From Variovorax sp. J2L1-78 (lineage in GTDB: Bacteria > Pseudomonadota > Gammaproteobacteria > Burkholderiales > Burkholderiaceae_C), in NCBI RefSeq assembly GCF_030317205.1, contig NZ_JASZYB010000001.1, positions 1,302,001-1,366,000 on the forward strand: a stretch of DNA of 64,000 bases, given 5' to 3'. This document shows, piece by piece, positions 51,201 through 60,233 of this stretch. A program made the position numbers and the translations under genes. The notes below the pieces were generated by a model. It was not told the origin of the DNA and ran no database searches. It was given only the letters and a program-made list of their open reading frames with translations. Every line of letters begins with the position of its first letter. Positions within the stretch are counted from its first letter, which is position 1.

Positions 51201-51256
51201 GAACTGCCTGGGGATGGGGACCGGCTGGAGCAGTTCCAAGCGCCAGGCAACCATCC
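51201..51256 (+). other. Possible structured leader RNA before tsaE
   Basis: GAACTGC (51201-51207) pairs with GCAGTTC (51230-51236). Overlapping it, TGCCTGG (51205-51211) pairs with CCAGGCA (51243-51249), and GGATGG (51212-51217) with CCATCC (51251-51256). These helices exclude one another, a pattern seen in switching leaders. Chance is not excluded in such GC-rich DNA. Confidence 0.25.
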
Positions 51257-51278
51257 CTCATTCCTACCAGGACGACCC

Positions 51279-51758
51279 GTGGGCTCCCTTTCCAGCACGA
51301 CCCTCACGTGGCACGGCGAAGCCGACACCGAAGCCTTCGCGCGCGCGCTCGCGGCGAGCCCGGCGTTGCGAGACGCCTTCATCGCGCTGCAGGGCGACCT
51401 GGGCGCCGGCAAGACCACCTTCGTGCGGCACCTGCTGCGCGCGCTCGGCATCACCGGCCGCATCAAGAGCCCGACCTACGCCGTCGTCGAGCCGCACGAG
51501 GCGCCCGACGGCCTGCCCATCTTTCACTTCGACTTCTACCGTTTCAGCGACCCGCGCGAGTGGGAAGACGCGGGCTTTCGCGACCTCTTCGCGGGCCCCG
51601 GCCTCAAGCTGGCGGAGTGGCCGGACAACGCCGCGGGCCATCTGCCGCCCGCGGACCTCACCCTTAGGATCGAAGCCATGACCGACGACACCCGCACCGT
51701 CCAACTGACCGCCGGCACGCCGCGCGGCCACACGCTGCTGGCGACCGCTGCCGCATGA
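51279..51758 (+). CDS. tsaE: tRNA threonylcarbamoyladenosine biosynthesis ATPase
   Basis: A 159-residue P-loop ATPase of the t6A37 pathway, acting with TsaB and TsaD. Walker A is GDLGAGKTTF. The conserved SPTY follows (KSPTYAVVE), then FHFDFYRF and the LAEWPDNA end. Start is GTG at 51279, 21 bases beyond the leader-like stretch. It overlaps amiC by four bases. The order tsaE-amiC(-mutL-miaA) is the same as in E. coli (tsaE-amiB-mutL-miaA). Confidence 0.94.
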   Translation: MGSLSSTTLTWHGEADTEAFARALAASPALRDAFIALQGDLGAGKTTFVRHLLRALGITGRIKSPTYAVVEPHEAPDGLPIFHFDFYRFSDPREWEDAGFRDLFAGPGLKLAEWPDNAAGHLPPADLTLRIEAMTDDTRTVQLTAGTPRGHTLLATAAA

Positions 51759-53251
51759 CGAAGGCACAGCACTCGACCCCATCGCCGCGCCGGACCTTCC
51801 TGAAGGCCGGCAGCCTGGTGCTGCTGCTGGGCGTGCAGGAGATCGCACGCGGCGCCACCATCATGGCGGTGCGCGTCTGGCCCGCGAACGACTACACGCG
51901 CGTCACCATCGAATCCGACGGCCGGCTGCAGACCCAGCAGCTCACGGTGGGCAGCCCGCCGCGGCTGGCGGTCGACATCCAGGGCATCGAACTGAACCCG
52001 GCGCTGCGCGACCTGGTCGGCAAGATCAAGCCCGGCGACCCCTTCATCAACGGACTGCGCGTCGGCCAGTTCGCACCGAACGTGGTGCGCATCGTGTTCG
52101 ACCTGAAGCAGGCGGTGCAGCCGCAGGTGTTCTCGCTCGCGCCGATCGCCGCGTACCGGCACCGGCTGGTGCTCGACCTGTACCCGGAACGTCCGGTCGA
52201 CCCGATGGAGGCGCTGATTGCCGAGCGCCTGCGCGATGCGCCCCGCGCAGGCAGCGGCGACACCGCCGTGGCGGGCATCGCGCCGCGCGATCTGGCCACG
52301 CTCGGTGCGCCGCCTGCCCCCACGCGCGCGGCCCCGCCCGGCGTCGACCCGCTGGGTGACCTGATGGCGCAGCAGTCGGCCCGCCCGGCACCGCAGACCT
52401 CGGGGGCGCCGTCGCTGGTCGCGCCGCCGACCTTGCCGCCGGTGGTGGCCACCGCGCCGCTGAAACCGGCCGCCCCACCCGTGCCGACGAACACACCGCC
52501 CGCCACGGCCACCGCCAGCCGCACCGACCGCATCATCATCATCGCGCTCGACCCCGGCCACGGCGGCGAAGACCCGGGCGCCATCGGCCCGGCCGGCACC
52601 CGCGAGAAGGACATCGTGCTGCAGGTGGCGCACCGATTGCGGGAGCGCATCAACGCGTCCAGCGTCAACGGCAGCCCGATGCGCGCCTTCTTGACGCGCG
52701 ACGCCGACTTCTTCGTGCCGCTGGGCGTGCGCGTGCAGAAGGCGCGGCGCGTGCAGGCCGACCTGTTCGTCAGCATCCATGCCGACGCCTTCACCACGCC
52801 GGCGGCCAGCGGCGCGAGCGTGTTCGCGCTGAGCCAGTCGGGCGCCTCCAGCAGCGCCGCGCGCTGGATGGCCAACAAGGAGAACCAGGCCGACAAGGTC
52901 GGCGGGCTCAACGTCGGCGAGCACGAGGTGCAGGTGCAGCGCGCACTGCTGGACATGAGCACCACCGCGCAGATCAACGACAGCCTCAAGCTCGGCAGCG
53001 CGATGCTCGGCGAGATCCGCAACATCGGGGCGCGCCTGCACAAGGGCAGCGTCGAGCAGGCCGGTTTCGCGGTGCTGAAGGCGCCGGACATCCCGAGCGT
53101 GCTGGTCGAAACCGCCTTCATCAGCAACCCCGACGAGGAAGCCAAGCTGCGCAGCACGCAGTACCAGGAGAACCTGGCCGATGCGCTGATGCGCGGCATC
53201 CAGCGCTACTTCGCGCAGAACCCGCCGCTGGCGCGCAGCCGTCAGCTGTGA
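51755..53251 (+). CDS. amiC: N-acetylmuramoyl-L-alanine amidase
   Basis: A 498-residue periplasmic amidase with a Tat signal (RRTFLKAGS). The AMIN domain (about 35-145) targets septal peptidoglycan. An Ala/Pro-rich linker spans 165-255. The Amidase_3 domain holds the zinc ligands in DPGHGGEDPGA, the Glu in GTREKDIVL and the His in SIHADAF; the final catalytic Glu is in SVLVETAFISNPDEE. It cleaves cell-wall cross-bridges for daughter-cell separation. Translational coupling to tsaE through ATGA. Confidence 0.93.
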   Translation: MTKAQHSTPSPRRTFLKAGSLVLLLGVQEIARGATIMAVRVWPANDYTRVTIESDGRLQTQQLTVGSPPRLAVDIQGIELNPALRDLVGKIKPGDPFINGLRVGQFAPNVVRIVFDLKQAVQPQVFSLAPIAAYRHRLVLDLYPERPVDPMEALIAERLRDAPRAGSGDTAVAGIAPRDLATLGAPPAPTRAAPPGVDPLGDLMAQQSARPAPQTSGAPSLVAPPTLPPVVATAPLKPAAPPVPTNTPPATATASRTDRIIIIALDPGHGGEDPGAIGPAGTREKDIVLQVAHRLRERINASSVNGSPMRAFLTRDADFFVPLGVRVQKARRVQADLFVSIHADAFTTPAASGASVFALSQSGASSSAARWMANKENQADKVGGLNVGEHEVQVQRALLDMSTTAQINDSLKLGSAMLGEIRNIGARLHKGSVEQAGFAVLKAPDIPSVLVETAFISNPDEEAKLRSTQYQENLADALMRGIQRYFAQNPPLARSRQL

Positions 53252-53370
53252 GCCAGCCTGTCCCGCAGCGATGGCGCGCGCCGTCGCGCAGGCAGCGGCG
53301 GCTTGTTCCTACAGGGTTCGCCCGGCCGGTCCAGACAATGGCGTCATCACATCATCGAAAGGTGGACACC

Positions 53371-53637
53371 ATGAAGACACGTCTCTGGATCAGCGCGGCG
53401 GCTGCCGCTTCCCTCATGACCCTGGTCGGCTGCGCCGGCACGGGCCCCAACCAGCAACTGGGCGTGGCGGGCGGTGCCGTCGGCGGCGCCCTGATCGGCA
53501 ATGCGATCGGCGGCAGCACGGCGGCGACCGTCGGCGGCGCGGCCATCGGCGGCCTGGTGGGCAACGAAGTCGGCCGCAACGCCGACCAACGCAACCAACA
53601 ACGGTCCTACTACCCGAACAACGGCCCCCGGTACTAG
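53371..53637 (+). CDS. Small glycine-zipper lipoprotein
   Basis: An 88-residue lipoprotein (LVGCAGT). The mature part is a glycine-zipper two-helix (GVAGGAVGGALIGNAIGG ... GGAAIGGLVGNEVG) followed by a polar Asn/Gln-rich tail. Such YmgG/OsmB-like proteins insert in the outer membrane and are often stress-induced. The ATG at 53371 follows AAAGGTGG. A frame extension to 53248 overlapping amiC looks non-coding. It ends with a terminator. Confidence 0.85.
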   Translation: MKTRLWISAAAAASLMTLVGCAGTGPNQQLGVAGGAVGGALIGNAIGGSTAATVGGAAIGGLVGNEVGRNADQRNQQRSYYPNNGPRY

Positions 53638-53640
53638 CCT

Positions 53641-53740
53641 CTCCCCCAGGTTGGCTCACTGCGTGTAGCCGCCCACCCCCTCACCGGGGGCGATACCAGC
53701 GGACCGGCGGAGCCGGTTCCGCGGTATCTCTGGAACAGTC
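53641..53740. repeat. Candidate dispersed intergenic repeat
   Basis: About 100 bases with CACCCCCTCACCGGGGGCG and an imperfect 17-base inverted repeat GATACCAGCGGACCGGC / GCCGGTTCCGCGGTATC (53692-53728). It resembles short intergenic repeats I associate with Variovorax-type genomes. No second copy is present in this window, so its dispersed nature is unverified. Confidence 0.4.
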
Positions 53741-53772
53741 GAAAGCGCGCCTCGAGCGCGCTTTCTTCTTTT
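53741..53772 (+). terminator. Rho-independent terminator after the glycine-zipper gene
   Basis: Perfect ten-base stem GAAAGCGCGC/GCGCGCTTTC with loop CTCGA, followed by TTCTTTT. It ends the plus-strand transcript just before the stop of the convergent DedA gene. Confidence 0.88.
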
Positions 53773-53777
53773 GGGGG

Positions 53778-54446
53778 TCAGGGTTGAGGTTGCGCTGCGG
53801 CGCGCGCCTTCTCGGCGCGGCCGGCGCGCCAGGCGCCGAAGATGGCGATGAGGCCGGGCACGAGGATCAGGCCCCAGATGATCTTCTCGAGGTGCTCGCG
53901 CACCAGCGGCAGGTTGCCGAAGAAGTAGCCGGCGGTGCCGATGCCCAGCACCCAGATCAGCGCGCCGACGACATTGAACATCGTGAACTTGGCGCGGTTC
54001 ATCTCGGCCACGCCGGCCACGAAGGGCGCGAAGGTGCGGATGAAGGGCATGAAGCGCGCGAGGATGACGGTCACGCCGCCATAGCGCTCGTAGAAGCCGT
54101 GCGCCTGGTTGAAGGCCTTCTTGTTGAAGAAGCGCGAGTCTTCCCACTGGAACACCTTCGGCCCGAAATAGCGGCCGATGCTGTAGTTGCACTGGTCACC
54201 CAGGATGGCGGCCGCGGTCAGCACCACGCAGGCAATGGGAAAGCTCATGAGGCCGATGCCGCACAAGGCCCCGACGATGAAGAGCAGCGAGTCGCCTGGC
54301 AGGAAGGGCATGACCACCACGCCCGTCTCCACGAACACGATGGCGAAGAGCAGCGCATACACCCAAGGCCCGTAGGCGATCACGAAGGCCTCGAGGTGTT
54401 TGTCGATGTGGAGGATGAAATCCAGAAGAAAGTGCACGATGTCCAT
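53778..54446 (-). CDS. DedA/VTT-family inner membrane protein
   Basis: A 222-residue membrane protein with the DedA signature: FVETGVVVMPFLPGDSLLFIVGAL, the re-entrant helix region GDQCNYSIGRYFGPK, and the RFMPFIRTFAPFVAGVAEM segment with its Arg residues. DedA proteins act as lipid scramblases/undecaprenyl phosphate recyclers and help membrane potential and peptide resistance. The ATG at 54446 is preferred; one at 54455 adds three residues. It is divergent from mutL with 39 bases between. Confidence 0.92.
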   Translation of the reverse strand: MDIVHFLLDFILHIDKHLEAFVIAYGPWVYALLFAIVFVETGVVVMPFLPGDSLLFIVGALCGIGLMSFPIACVVLTAAAILGDQCNYSIGRYFGPKVFQWEDSRFFNKKAFNQAHGFYERYGGVTVILARFMPFIRTFAPFVAGVAEMNRAKFTMFNVVGALIWVLGIGTAGYFFGNLPLVREHLEKIIWGLILVPGLIAIFGAWRAGRAEKARAAAQPQP

Positions 54447-54485
54447 GCGGCGCATTATCCCGATGCCGACTTCTAGAATGCCCCG

Positions 54486-56363
54486 GTGAGTGCCCTTCCT
54501 TCTTCCCTGCCCATTCCACCCGGCGGCGACGCCAGCGCCCGCCGCCCCATCCGTGAGTTGCCCGACGAGCTGATCAGCCAGATCGCCGCCGGCGAAGTGG
54601 TCGAGCGGCCCGCCTCCGTGGTGCGCGAGCTGGTCGACAACGCGCTCGACGCGGGCGCCACCCAGGTCACGGTGCGGCTGTCGGCCGGCGGCGTGCGCCT
54701 GATCTCGGTGGAAGACGACGGCCATGGCATTCCGCGCGACGAACTGTCGGTGGCATTGCGCCGCCACGCCACCAGCAAGATCGCCAGCCTAGGCGACCTC
54801 GAGACCGTCGGCACCATGGGCTTCCGCGGCGAGGCGCTGGCCGCCGTCAATTCGATCGCCGAACTCACGCTGCACTCGCGCGCCCGGGGCGCCGACGCGG
54901 CCTATGCGCTCGACGGCCGCACCGGCGAGCTGCGTCAGGTAGCGCGTTCGGTGGGCAGCACGGTCGAGGTGCGGGAACTGTTCTACGCCACGCCGGCCCG
55001 GCGCAAATTCCTGAAGACCGACGCCACCGAACTCGCGCACTGCGTCGAGGCCGTGCGCCGGCATGCGCTGGCGCGGCCGGACGTCGGTTTCGCCGTGTGG
55101 CACGAAGGCAAGTTGGTCGAGCAATGGCGCGCCACCGCCGCCCGCGACCCACGCCTGGCCGACGCGCTGAGCGACGACTTCGTCGCGCGCAGCGTCTCGG
55201 TCGAACACCTGCTGGGCGCGGTGCGCGTCGAAGGCCGTGCCGGCATTCCCGACGCGGCGCGCGCGCGCGGCGATCAGCAGTTTTTCTACGTCAACGGCCG
55301 CTTCGTGCGCGACAAGGTGCTCAACCACGCCGTGCGCAGCGCCTACGAAGACGTGCTGCACGGCCAGCGCCAGCCGGTGTATGCGCTGTACCTGACCATC
55401 GACCCGGCCCGGGTCGATGTCAACGTGCACCCGACCAAGATCGAGGTGCGCTTCCGCGACGGCCGGGAGGTGCACCAGGCGGTGCGCCAGGCGGTCGAGA
55501 AGGCGCTGGCCGCGCCGCGCGCCGGCGAGGCCGAAACGCCGGCGGCCGCCACCCTGTTTCCCCAGCCCGCCCCGGCACCGGCCCTGCCCGCCTGGACCCA
55601 GCCACGGATGCATTTCGCCGCCGAGCGCGGCACCGGCGACGCCGCCGCGATGTGGCCCGGCGCGCCCGCGGCAGCCCCGGCGGCGCCGGTCACCGCACGG
55701 ACCTGGGCCGACCTCGTCCCCGGAACGCCCGCCGCCGGCACCCCGGCGGCGCCAGCGCCCGACCCGGAGACCGCCCCGGTCTGGCCGCTCGGCCGTGCCC
55801 TGGCGCAGCTCCAGGGCATCTACATCCTGGCCGAGAACGCCCAGGGCCTGGTCATTGTCGACATGCACGCCGCGCATGAGCGGATCGTCTACGAGCGGCT
55901 CAAGACCCAGCTCGATGGTGCCGCGATCAGCAGCCAGCCCTTGCTGATTCCCGCAACTTTTGCCGCCACCCCCCAGGAAGTCGCCACGGCCGAGGCCTGC
56001 GCCGGGGTGCTACCGACGCTGGGGCTGGAGATCACGCCCTTCTCGCCACGCACCCTGGCGGTGCGCGCCGTGCCGGGGACGCTGGCCGATGGCGACCCCG
56101 TGGAGCTGGCGCGCAGCGTGCTGGCCGAACTGGCCCAGCACGACGCCAGCACCGTGGTCCAGCGCGCCCAGAACGAGTTGCTCGGCACCATGGCCTGCCA
56201 CGGCGCGGTGCGCGCCAACCGCAAGCTGACCGTGGACGAAATGAACGCCCTGCTGCGGCAGATGGAAGCCACCGAGCGCTCCGACCAGTGCAACCACGGC
56301 CGTCCGACCTGGCGCCAGCTCTCGGTGCGGGAGCTCGACGGGCTTTTCCTGCGCGGCCGGTAA
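54486..56363 (+). CDS. mutL: DNA mismatch repair protein MutL
   Basis: A 625-residue repair protein. The GHKL ATPase has the MutL start LPDELISQIAAGEVVERPASVVREL, VDNALDAGAT (motif I), DDGHGI (motif II) and ATSKI with FRGEAL (motif III). An Ala/Pro-rich linker runs from about 345 to 430, then the dimerisation domain ends in CNHGRPTW. There is no DQHAxxExE endonuclease motif in the C-domain (it reads DMHAAHERI), as expected for a MutH-type... or MutH-less betaproteobacterial MutL whose nicking residues should be checked. Start GTG at 54486. Confidence 0.94.
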   Translation: MSALPSSLPIPPGGDASARRPIRELPDELISQIAAGEVVERPASVVRELVDNALDAGATQVTVRLSAGGVRLISVEDDGHGIPRDELSVALRRHATSKIASLGDLETVGTMGFRGEALAAVNSIAELTLHSRARGADAAYALDGRTGELRQVARSVGSTVEVRELFYATPARRKFLKTDATELAHCVEAVRRHALARPDVGFAVWHEGKLVEQWRATAARDPRLADALSDDFVARSVSVEHLLGAVRVEGRAGIPDAARARGDQQFFYVNGRFVRDKVLNHAVRSAYEDVLHGQRQPVYALYLTIDPARVDVNVHPTKIEVRFRDGREVHQAVRQAVEKALAAPRAGEAETPAAATLFPQPAPAPALPAWTQPRMHFAAERGTGDAAAMWPGAPAAAPAAPVTARTWADLVPGTPAAGTPAAPAPDPETAPVWPLGRALAQLQGIYILAENAQGLVIVDMHAAHERIVYERLKTQLDGAAISSQPLLIPATFAATPQEVATAEACAGVLPTLGLEITPFSPRTLAVRAVPGTLADGDPVELARSVLAELAQHDASTVVQRAQNELLGTMACHGAVRANRKLTVDEMNALLRQMEATERSDQCNHGRPTWRQLSVRELDGLFLRGR

Positions 56364-56471
56364 CAATAGTTATATCGGGGTTTCCGATCGTCATCGGACG
56401 AGCGGGCACGCACGTTGCATGGGCTCCCTGTCGGAACTTTCCGACGTCATCGCCTGTCTGTCTGCCCACGC

Positions 56472-57362
56472 ATGAAACACTGGTCCCTGTTCGCCACGGC
56501 CACCGCGGCCCTCGCCCTGCTGGCAGGCGGTTGCTCGACGCTCGACGAGCGTCAGCGCGAGTGGATCTTCCAGCCCAGCGACCGCAGCTGGGGCAATTCG
56601 GAGGCCATGACCGAGGGCATGGACCACGTCTGGATCGATTTCAAGTCCAACGTCACCGGCGAGCCGGCCCGCCTGCATGGGCTCTGGCTGGGCGGCGCAC
56701 CTGAAACGGCCGACACCCCCGTGCTGCTGTACCTGCACGGCGCCCGCTACAACGTGGCCGGCTCGGCCCCGCGCATGCGGCGCATGCATGACCTCGGCTT
56801 CTCGGTGCTGGCCATCGACTACCGCGGCTTCGGCAAGAGCTCGGCCGGCCTGCCGTCCGAAGCCACCGCCCGCGAGGACGCCCGCGCCGCCTGGACCTGG
56901 CTGGCCGCCCGCCACCCGCAGCAGCACCGTTACATCTTCGGCCACTCGCTGGGCGGCGCCATCGGCATCGACCTGGCCGCCAGCGTCAACGACGAGAGCG
57001 GCACCATCGTCGAGAGCACCTTCACCTCGATCGCCGACGTGGTGGGCAGCTTCAAGTGGGGCTGGCTGCCCTTCAGCGCGCTCATCACCCAGCGTTTCGA
57101 GGCCATCAGCAAGGTCAAGGACATCGGCGCACCGCTGCTGGTGGTGCACGGCACGGCCGACAGCCTGATCAACCCGACGCTGGGCCGCAAGCTCTACGAA
57201 GCGGCCAAGGTGCCCAAGATGTTCGTGCTGGTCGAGGGCGGCTCGCACCACAACACCAACTCGGTCGGCGCGGCGCAGTACCGGGCGGCCCTGTCGCAGC
57301 TGTTCCGCATGAAGCCGCCGGGCTCCACCGACGTCGCCGGCGACAACGCGCACGCCATCTGA
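56472..57362 (+). CDS. Alpha/beta hydrolase lipoprotein
   Basis: A 296-residue lipoprotein (LAGGCST) of the alpha/beta hydrolase fold. The nucleophile is in FGHSLGGAIG, the oxyanion region in YLHGARYNVAG, the acid in VHGTADSLINP, and the His in EGGSHHNTN. It is close to BEM46/YfhR-type serine hydrolases. The ATG at 56472 gives a clean signal. It lies between mutL and the MFS gene on the same strand. Confidence 0.87.
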   Translation: MKHWSLFATATAALALLAGGCSTLDERQREWIFQPSDRSWGNSEAMTEGMDHVWIDFKSNVTGEPARLHGLWLGGAPETADTPVLLYLHGARYNVAGSAPRMRRMHDLGFSVLAIDYRGFGKSSAGLPSEATAREDARAAWTWLAARHPQQHRYIFGHSLGGAIGIDLAASVNDESGTIVESTFTSIADVVGSFKWGWLPFSALITQRFEAISKVKDIGAPLLVVHGTADSLINPTLGRKLYEAAKVPKMFVLVEGGSHHNTNSVGAAQYRAALSQLFRMKPPGSTDVAGDNAHAI

Positions 57363-57415
57363 GCGCGCCGACCACGCCCCGCCCGGGGTGCGTGTCATTT
57401 GTTACCCTCTGGCGC

Positions 57416-58648
57416 ATGCCGCCCTCTTCGCCTGCACCGGCCGTCTCATCCAGCGCGCGGCCTGCCCTCGGCATGCCGCCCGCCCTGGTCGTCCTCACCC
57501 TGGCGCTGCTGCTGGGCATCCAGCCCGTCACCACCGACCTCTACCTGCCCGCGCTGCCGGCGCTGACCACCGGCTTCGGTGCGCCGGTGGCGCAGGCGCA
57601 GCTGACGCTCACCGCCCTCCTGCTTGCCTTCGGGTTGTCGCAACTGGTGCTCGGCCCGCTGTCCGACCGCTTCGGCCGCCGGCCGGTGCTGCTGTGGGGC
57701 CTGGCGGCCTATGTGCTCGCGGCGGTCGGCGCGGCGCTGGCACCGTCGATGGCGCTCCTGATCGGCTGGCGCACGCTGCAGGGCGCGGCCATGGGCGCGT
57801 CGGTGATGGCGGCCCGCGCCATCGTGCGCGACCTGTACCAACCGGCCGACGGCGCGCGCGTGATGTCGCGTGCGCTCACGGGCCTGGGCGTGATCGCATG
57901 TCTTTGCGCCCCGATCGGCGGGCTGGTCTCCGACCTGGCCGGCTGGCGCGTCGCGCTGCTGGTGCCCGCGCTGTTCGGCGCCGTGGCGCTCGGGCTGGTC
58001 GCCTGGCGCTTCGACGAATCGCTGGCTCGCCGCGACCCACAGGCACTGCAGCCCGCCACGCTGGTGCGCACCTGGGCGACGGTGCTGCGCCACCCGACCT
58101 TCCTGGCCTTCTGCGCGCTCACGACCGCGTCGTACGCGCTGCTCTTCACCTTTCTGGCCGCCTCGTCCTTCGTGTTCATCCAGGTGCTGGGCCTGACGAA
58201 GACGCAGTACGGGCTCGTGATGCTGTGGAATTCGCTGTCGTACATCGGCGGCACCTTTGTCTGCCGCTACTGGCTGGCGCGCCATGGCGTGCGCCGCAGC
58301 GTGGCGCGCGGCGCGGTGCTCACGCTGTCGGGCGGGCTGCTGATGGCCGGCCTGGCCTTCGCCGGCATCCACTCGACGGCGGCGATCGTCGGCCCACTCA
58401 CGCTCATGATGCTGGGCCACGGCGTGCACCAGCCCTGCGGCCAGAGCGGCGCGGTCGGCCCGTTCCCGCAGGCGGCGGGCGCAGCGTCGGCGCTCAACGG
58501 CTTCGTCATGATGCTGGCCGTCTTCGGTGTCGGCGGCTGGCTGGGCACGCACCTCGACGGCACCGTGCTGCCGCTGACCTACGGCATGGGTTTCTGGAGC
58601 GTCTGCGTGGCGCTGCTGGCGTGGACGGTGGTGCAGAAGCATGGTTGA
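57416..58648 (+). CDS. MFS multidrug transporter, Bcr/CflA family
   Basis: A 410-residue protein with 12 membrane segments. The MFS signature [10 protein letters not shown] is between segments 2 and 3, and the Bcr/CflA start [17 protein letters not shown] is clear. Such pumps export bicyclomycin, chloramphenicol-type drugs or cysteine derivatives by proton antiport. Its stop overlaps the miaA start by eight bases, so the two are co-transcribed. Confidence 0.91.
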   Translation: MPPSSPAPAVSSSARPALGMPPALVVLTLALLLGIQPVTTDLYLPALPALTTGFGAPVAQAQLTLTALLLAFGLSQLVLGPLSDRFGRRPVLLWGLAAYVLAAVGAALAPSMALLIGWRTLQGAAMGASVMAARAIVRDLYQPADGARVMSRALTGLGVIACLCAPIGGLVSDLAGWRVALLVPALFGAVALGLVAWRFDESLARRDPQALQPATLVRTWATVLRHPTFLAFCALTTASYALLFTFLAASSFVFIQVLGLTKTQYGLVMLWNSLSYIGGTFVCRYWLARHGVRRSVARGAVLTLSGGLLMAGLAFAGIHSTAAIVGPLTLMMLGHGVHQPCGQSGAVGPFPQAAGAASALNGFVMMLAVFGVGGWLGTHLDGTVLPLTYGMGFWSVCVALLAWTVVQKHG

Positions 58649-59585
58649 ACGCGCCTTGCGCTACGCCGCCATCGCCGGCCCCACCGCGTCAGGCAAGACC
58701 GCCGCCGCACTGGCCGTGGCGGCGCGCCGGCCGGTCGAGATCGTCAGCGTCGATTCGGCGCTGGTCTACCGCGGCATGGACATCGGCACCGCCAAGCCCA
58801 CGCCAGCCGAGCGCGCCGCGGTGCCGCACCACCTGATCGACATCCGCGACCCGCGCGAGGCCTACAGCGCCGCGGCCTTCGTGGCCGATGCGACGCGCCT
58901 CATCGGCGAGATCGCGGCACGCGGCCGCCTGCCGCTGCTGGTCGGCGGCACGATGCTGTACTTCAAGGCGCTGGCCGACGGCATCGACGCCATGCCCGCA
59001 GCCGACCCGGCCGTGCGCGCCATGCTCGAAGCCGACGCCGCAGCCCATGGCTGGCCCGCGATGCATGCGCGCCTGGCCGAGGTCGATCCGCCCACCGCCG
59101 CGCGGCTTGCGCCCAACGACAGCCAGCGCATCCAGCGGGCGCTGGAGGTCTGGCACACCAGCGGCCAGCCGCTATCGCACTTCCATGCGGCCGGCAGGGC
59201 CGAGCCCGCACCCGGTCGACCCGTCTGTTCGCTGCTGGTCTCGCTCGAGCCCACCGAGCGCGCCTGGCTGCACGGCCGCATCGCCGAACGCTTCGACGCC
59301 ATGCTGGCCGCGGGCTTCATCGACGAGGTGCAGGCGCTGCGCGCACGCGGCGACCTCGACCCCGACCTGCCGTCGATGCGCTGCGTGGGCTACCGCCAGG
59401 CCTGGGAAGCGCTCGACGGCATGTTCCCGATGCCCGAACTGCGCGAGCGCGGCATCGCCGCCACGCGCCAGCTCGCCAAGCGCCAGATCACCTGGCTGCG
59501 CAGCATGCCGCAGCGCCACGTCATCGCCGCCGAGGCACCGGACGCCACCGCGCAGGTGGTCGACCGCATCCTGGAAGTTCCATGA
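58641..59585 (+). CDS. miaA: tRNA dimethylallyltransferase
   Basis: A 314-residue enzyme that prenylates A37 of tRNAs reading UNN codons. P-loop [13 protein letters not shown], then [18 protein letters not shown], and the RIQRALEVW and [11 protein letters not shown] motifs are all present. It overlaps the MFS gene upstream and the ABC ATPase downstream (four bases). In E. coli it directly follows mutL; here two envelope genes are inserted between. Confidence 0.95.
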   Translation: MVERALRYAAIAGPTASGKTAAALAVAARRPVEIVSVDSALVYRGMDIGTAKPTPAERAAVPHHLIDIRDPREAYSAAAFVADATRLIGEIAARGRLPLLVGGTMLYFKALADGIDAMPAADPAVRAMLEADAAAHGWPAMHARLAEVDPPTAARLAPNDSQRIQRALEVWHTSGQPLSHFHAAGRAEPAPGRPVCSLLVSLEPTERAWLHGRIAERFDAMLAAGFIDEVQALRARGDLDPDLPSMRCVGYRQAWEALDGMFPMPELRERGIAATRQLAKRQITWLRSMPQRHVIAAEAPDATAQVVDRILEVP

Positions 59586-60229
59586 CCCTGCATGTCGAAG
59601 GCCTGGCCAAGCGCTATGGCGACGCGACCGTTTTCGCCGACGTCTCGCTCGATGTGGCGCCCGGCGAGTTCGTCGCCATCGTCGGCGAATCGGGCGTCGG
59701 CAAGTCGACGCTGCTCAACTGCATGGCCGGCCTCGACCACTGGGACGCCGGCCGCATCGTGCACGACGGCACCGACATCGGCGCGCTCGACGCCGAGGCC
59801 TGTGCGCTCTGGCGCCGCAGCCACGTGGGCTTCGTCTTCCAGGCCTTCCACGTGCTGCCGCACCTGGACGTGGCGCAGAACGTGGCGCTGCCGCTGATGC
59901 TGCTCAAGCAACGCGACGACGCGCGCGTGGCCCGCATGCTCGAGGTGGTTGGCCTGGCCGGCTTCGGCGCGCGGCTGCCGCAGCAGTTGAGCGGCGGCCA
60001 GCTGCAGCGCGTGGCCATTGCGCGCGCGCTGGTGCACCGCCCCGCCCTGCTGCTGGCCGACGAGCCGACCGGCAACCTCGACCCCACCACCGCCGCCAAG
60101 GTGATGGACGTGCTGCTCGCGCAGACGCGCGAGCACGGTGCGTCACTGGTGCTCGTCACGCATTCGGAGACCGCCGCGGCGCGCGCCGATCGCGTGCTGC
60201 ATTTACGCGCCGACGGCATCGGCGAGTGA
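59582..60229 (+). CDS. ABC transporter ATP-binding protein (LolD-like)
   Basis: A 215-residue ATPase. Walker A is GESGVGKST, the signature [15 protein letters not shown], and Walker [10 protein letters not shown]. It belongs to the MacB/LolD/FtsE class that pairs with FtsX-type permeases. No permease is adjacent; the one at 61963, two reverse genes further on, is the probable partner. Start overlaps the miaA stop (ATGA). Confidence 0.9.
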   Translation: MTLHVEGLAKRYGDATVFADVSLDVAPGEFVAIVGESGVGKSTLLNCMAGLDHWDAGRIVHDGTDIGALDAEACALWRRSHVGFVFQAFHVLPHLDVAQNVALPLMLLKQRDDARVARMLEVVGLAGFGARLPQQLSGGQLQRVAIARALVHRPALLLADEPTGNLDPTTAAKVMDVLLAQTREHGASLVLVTHSETAAARADRVLHLRADGIGE

Positions 60230-60233
60230 GCGT

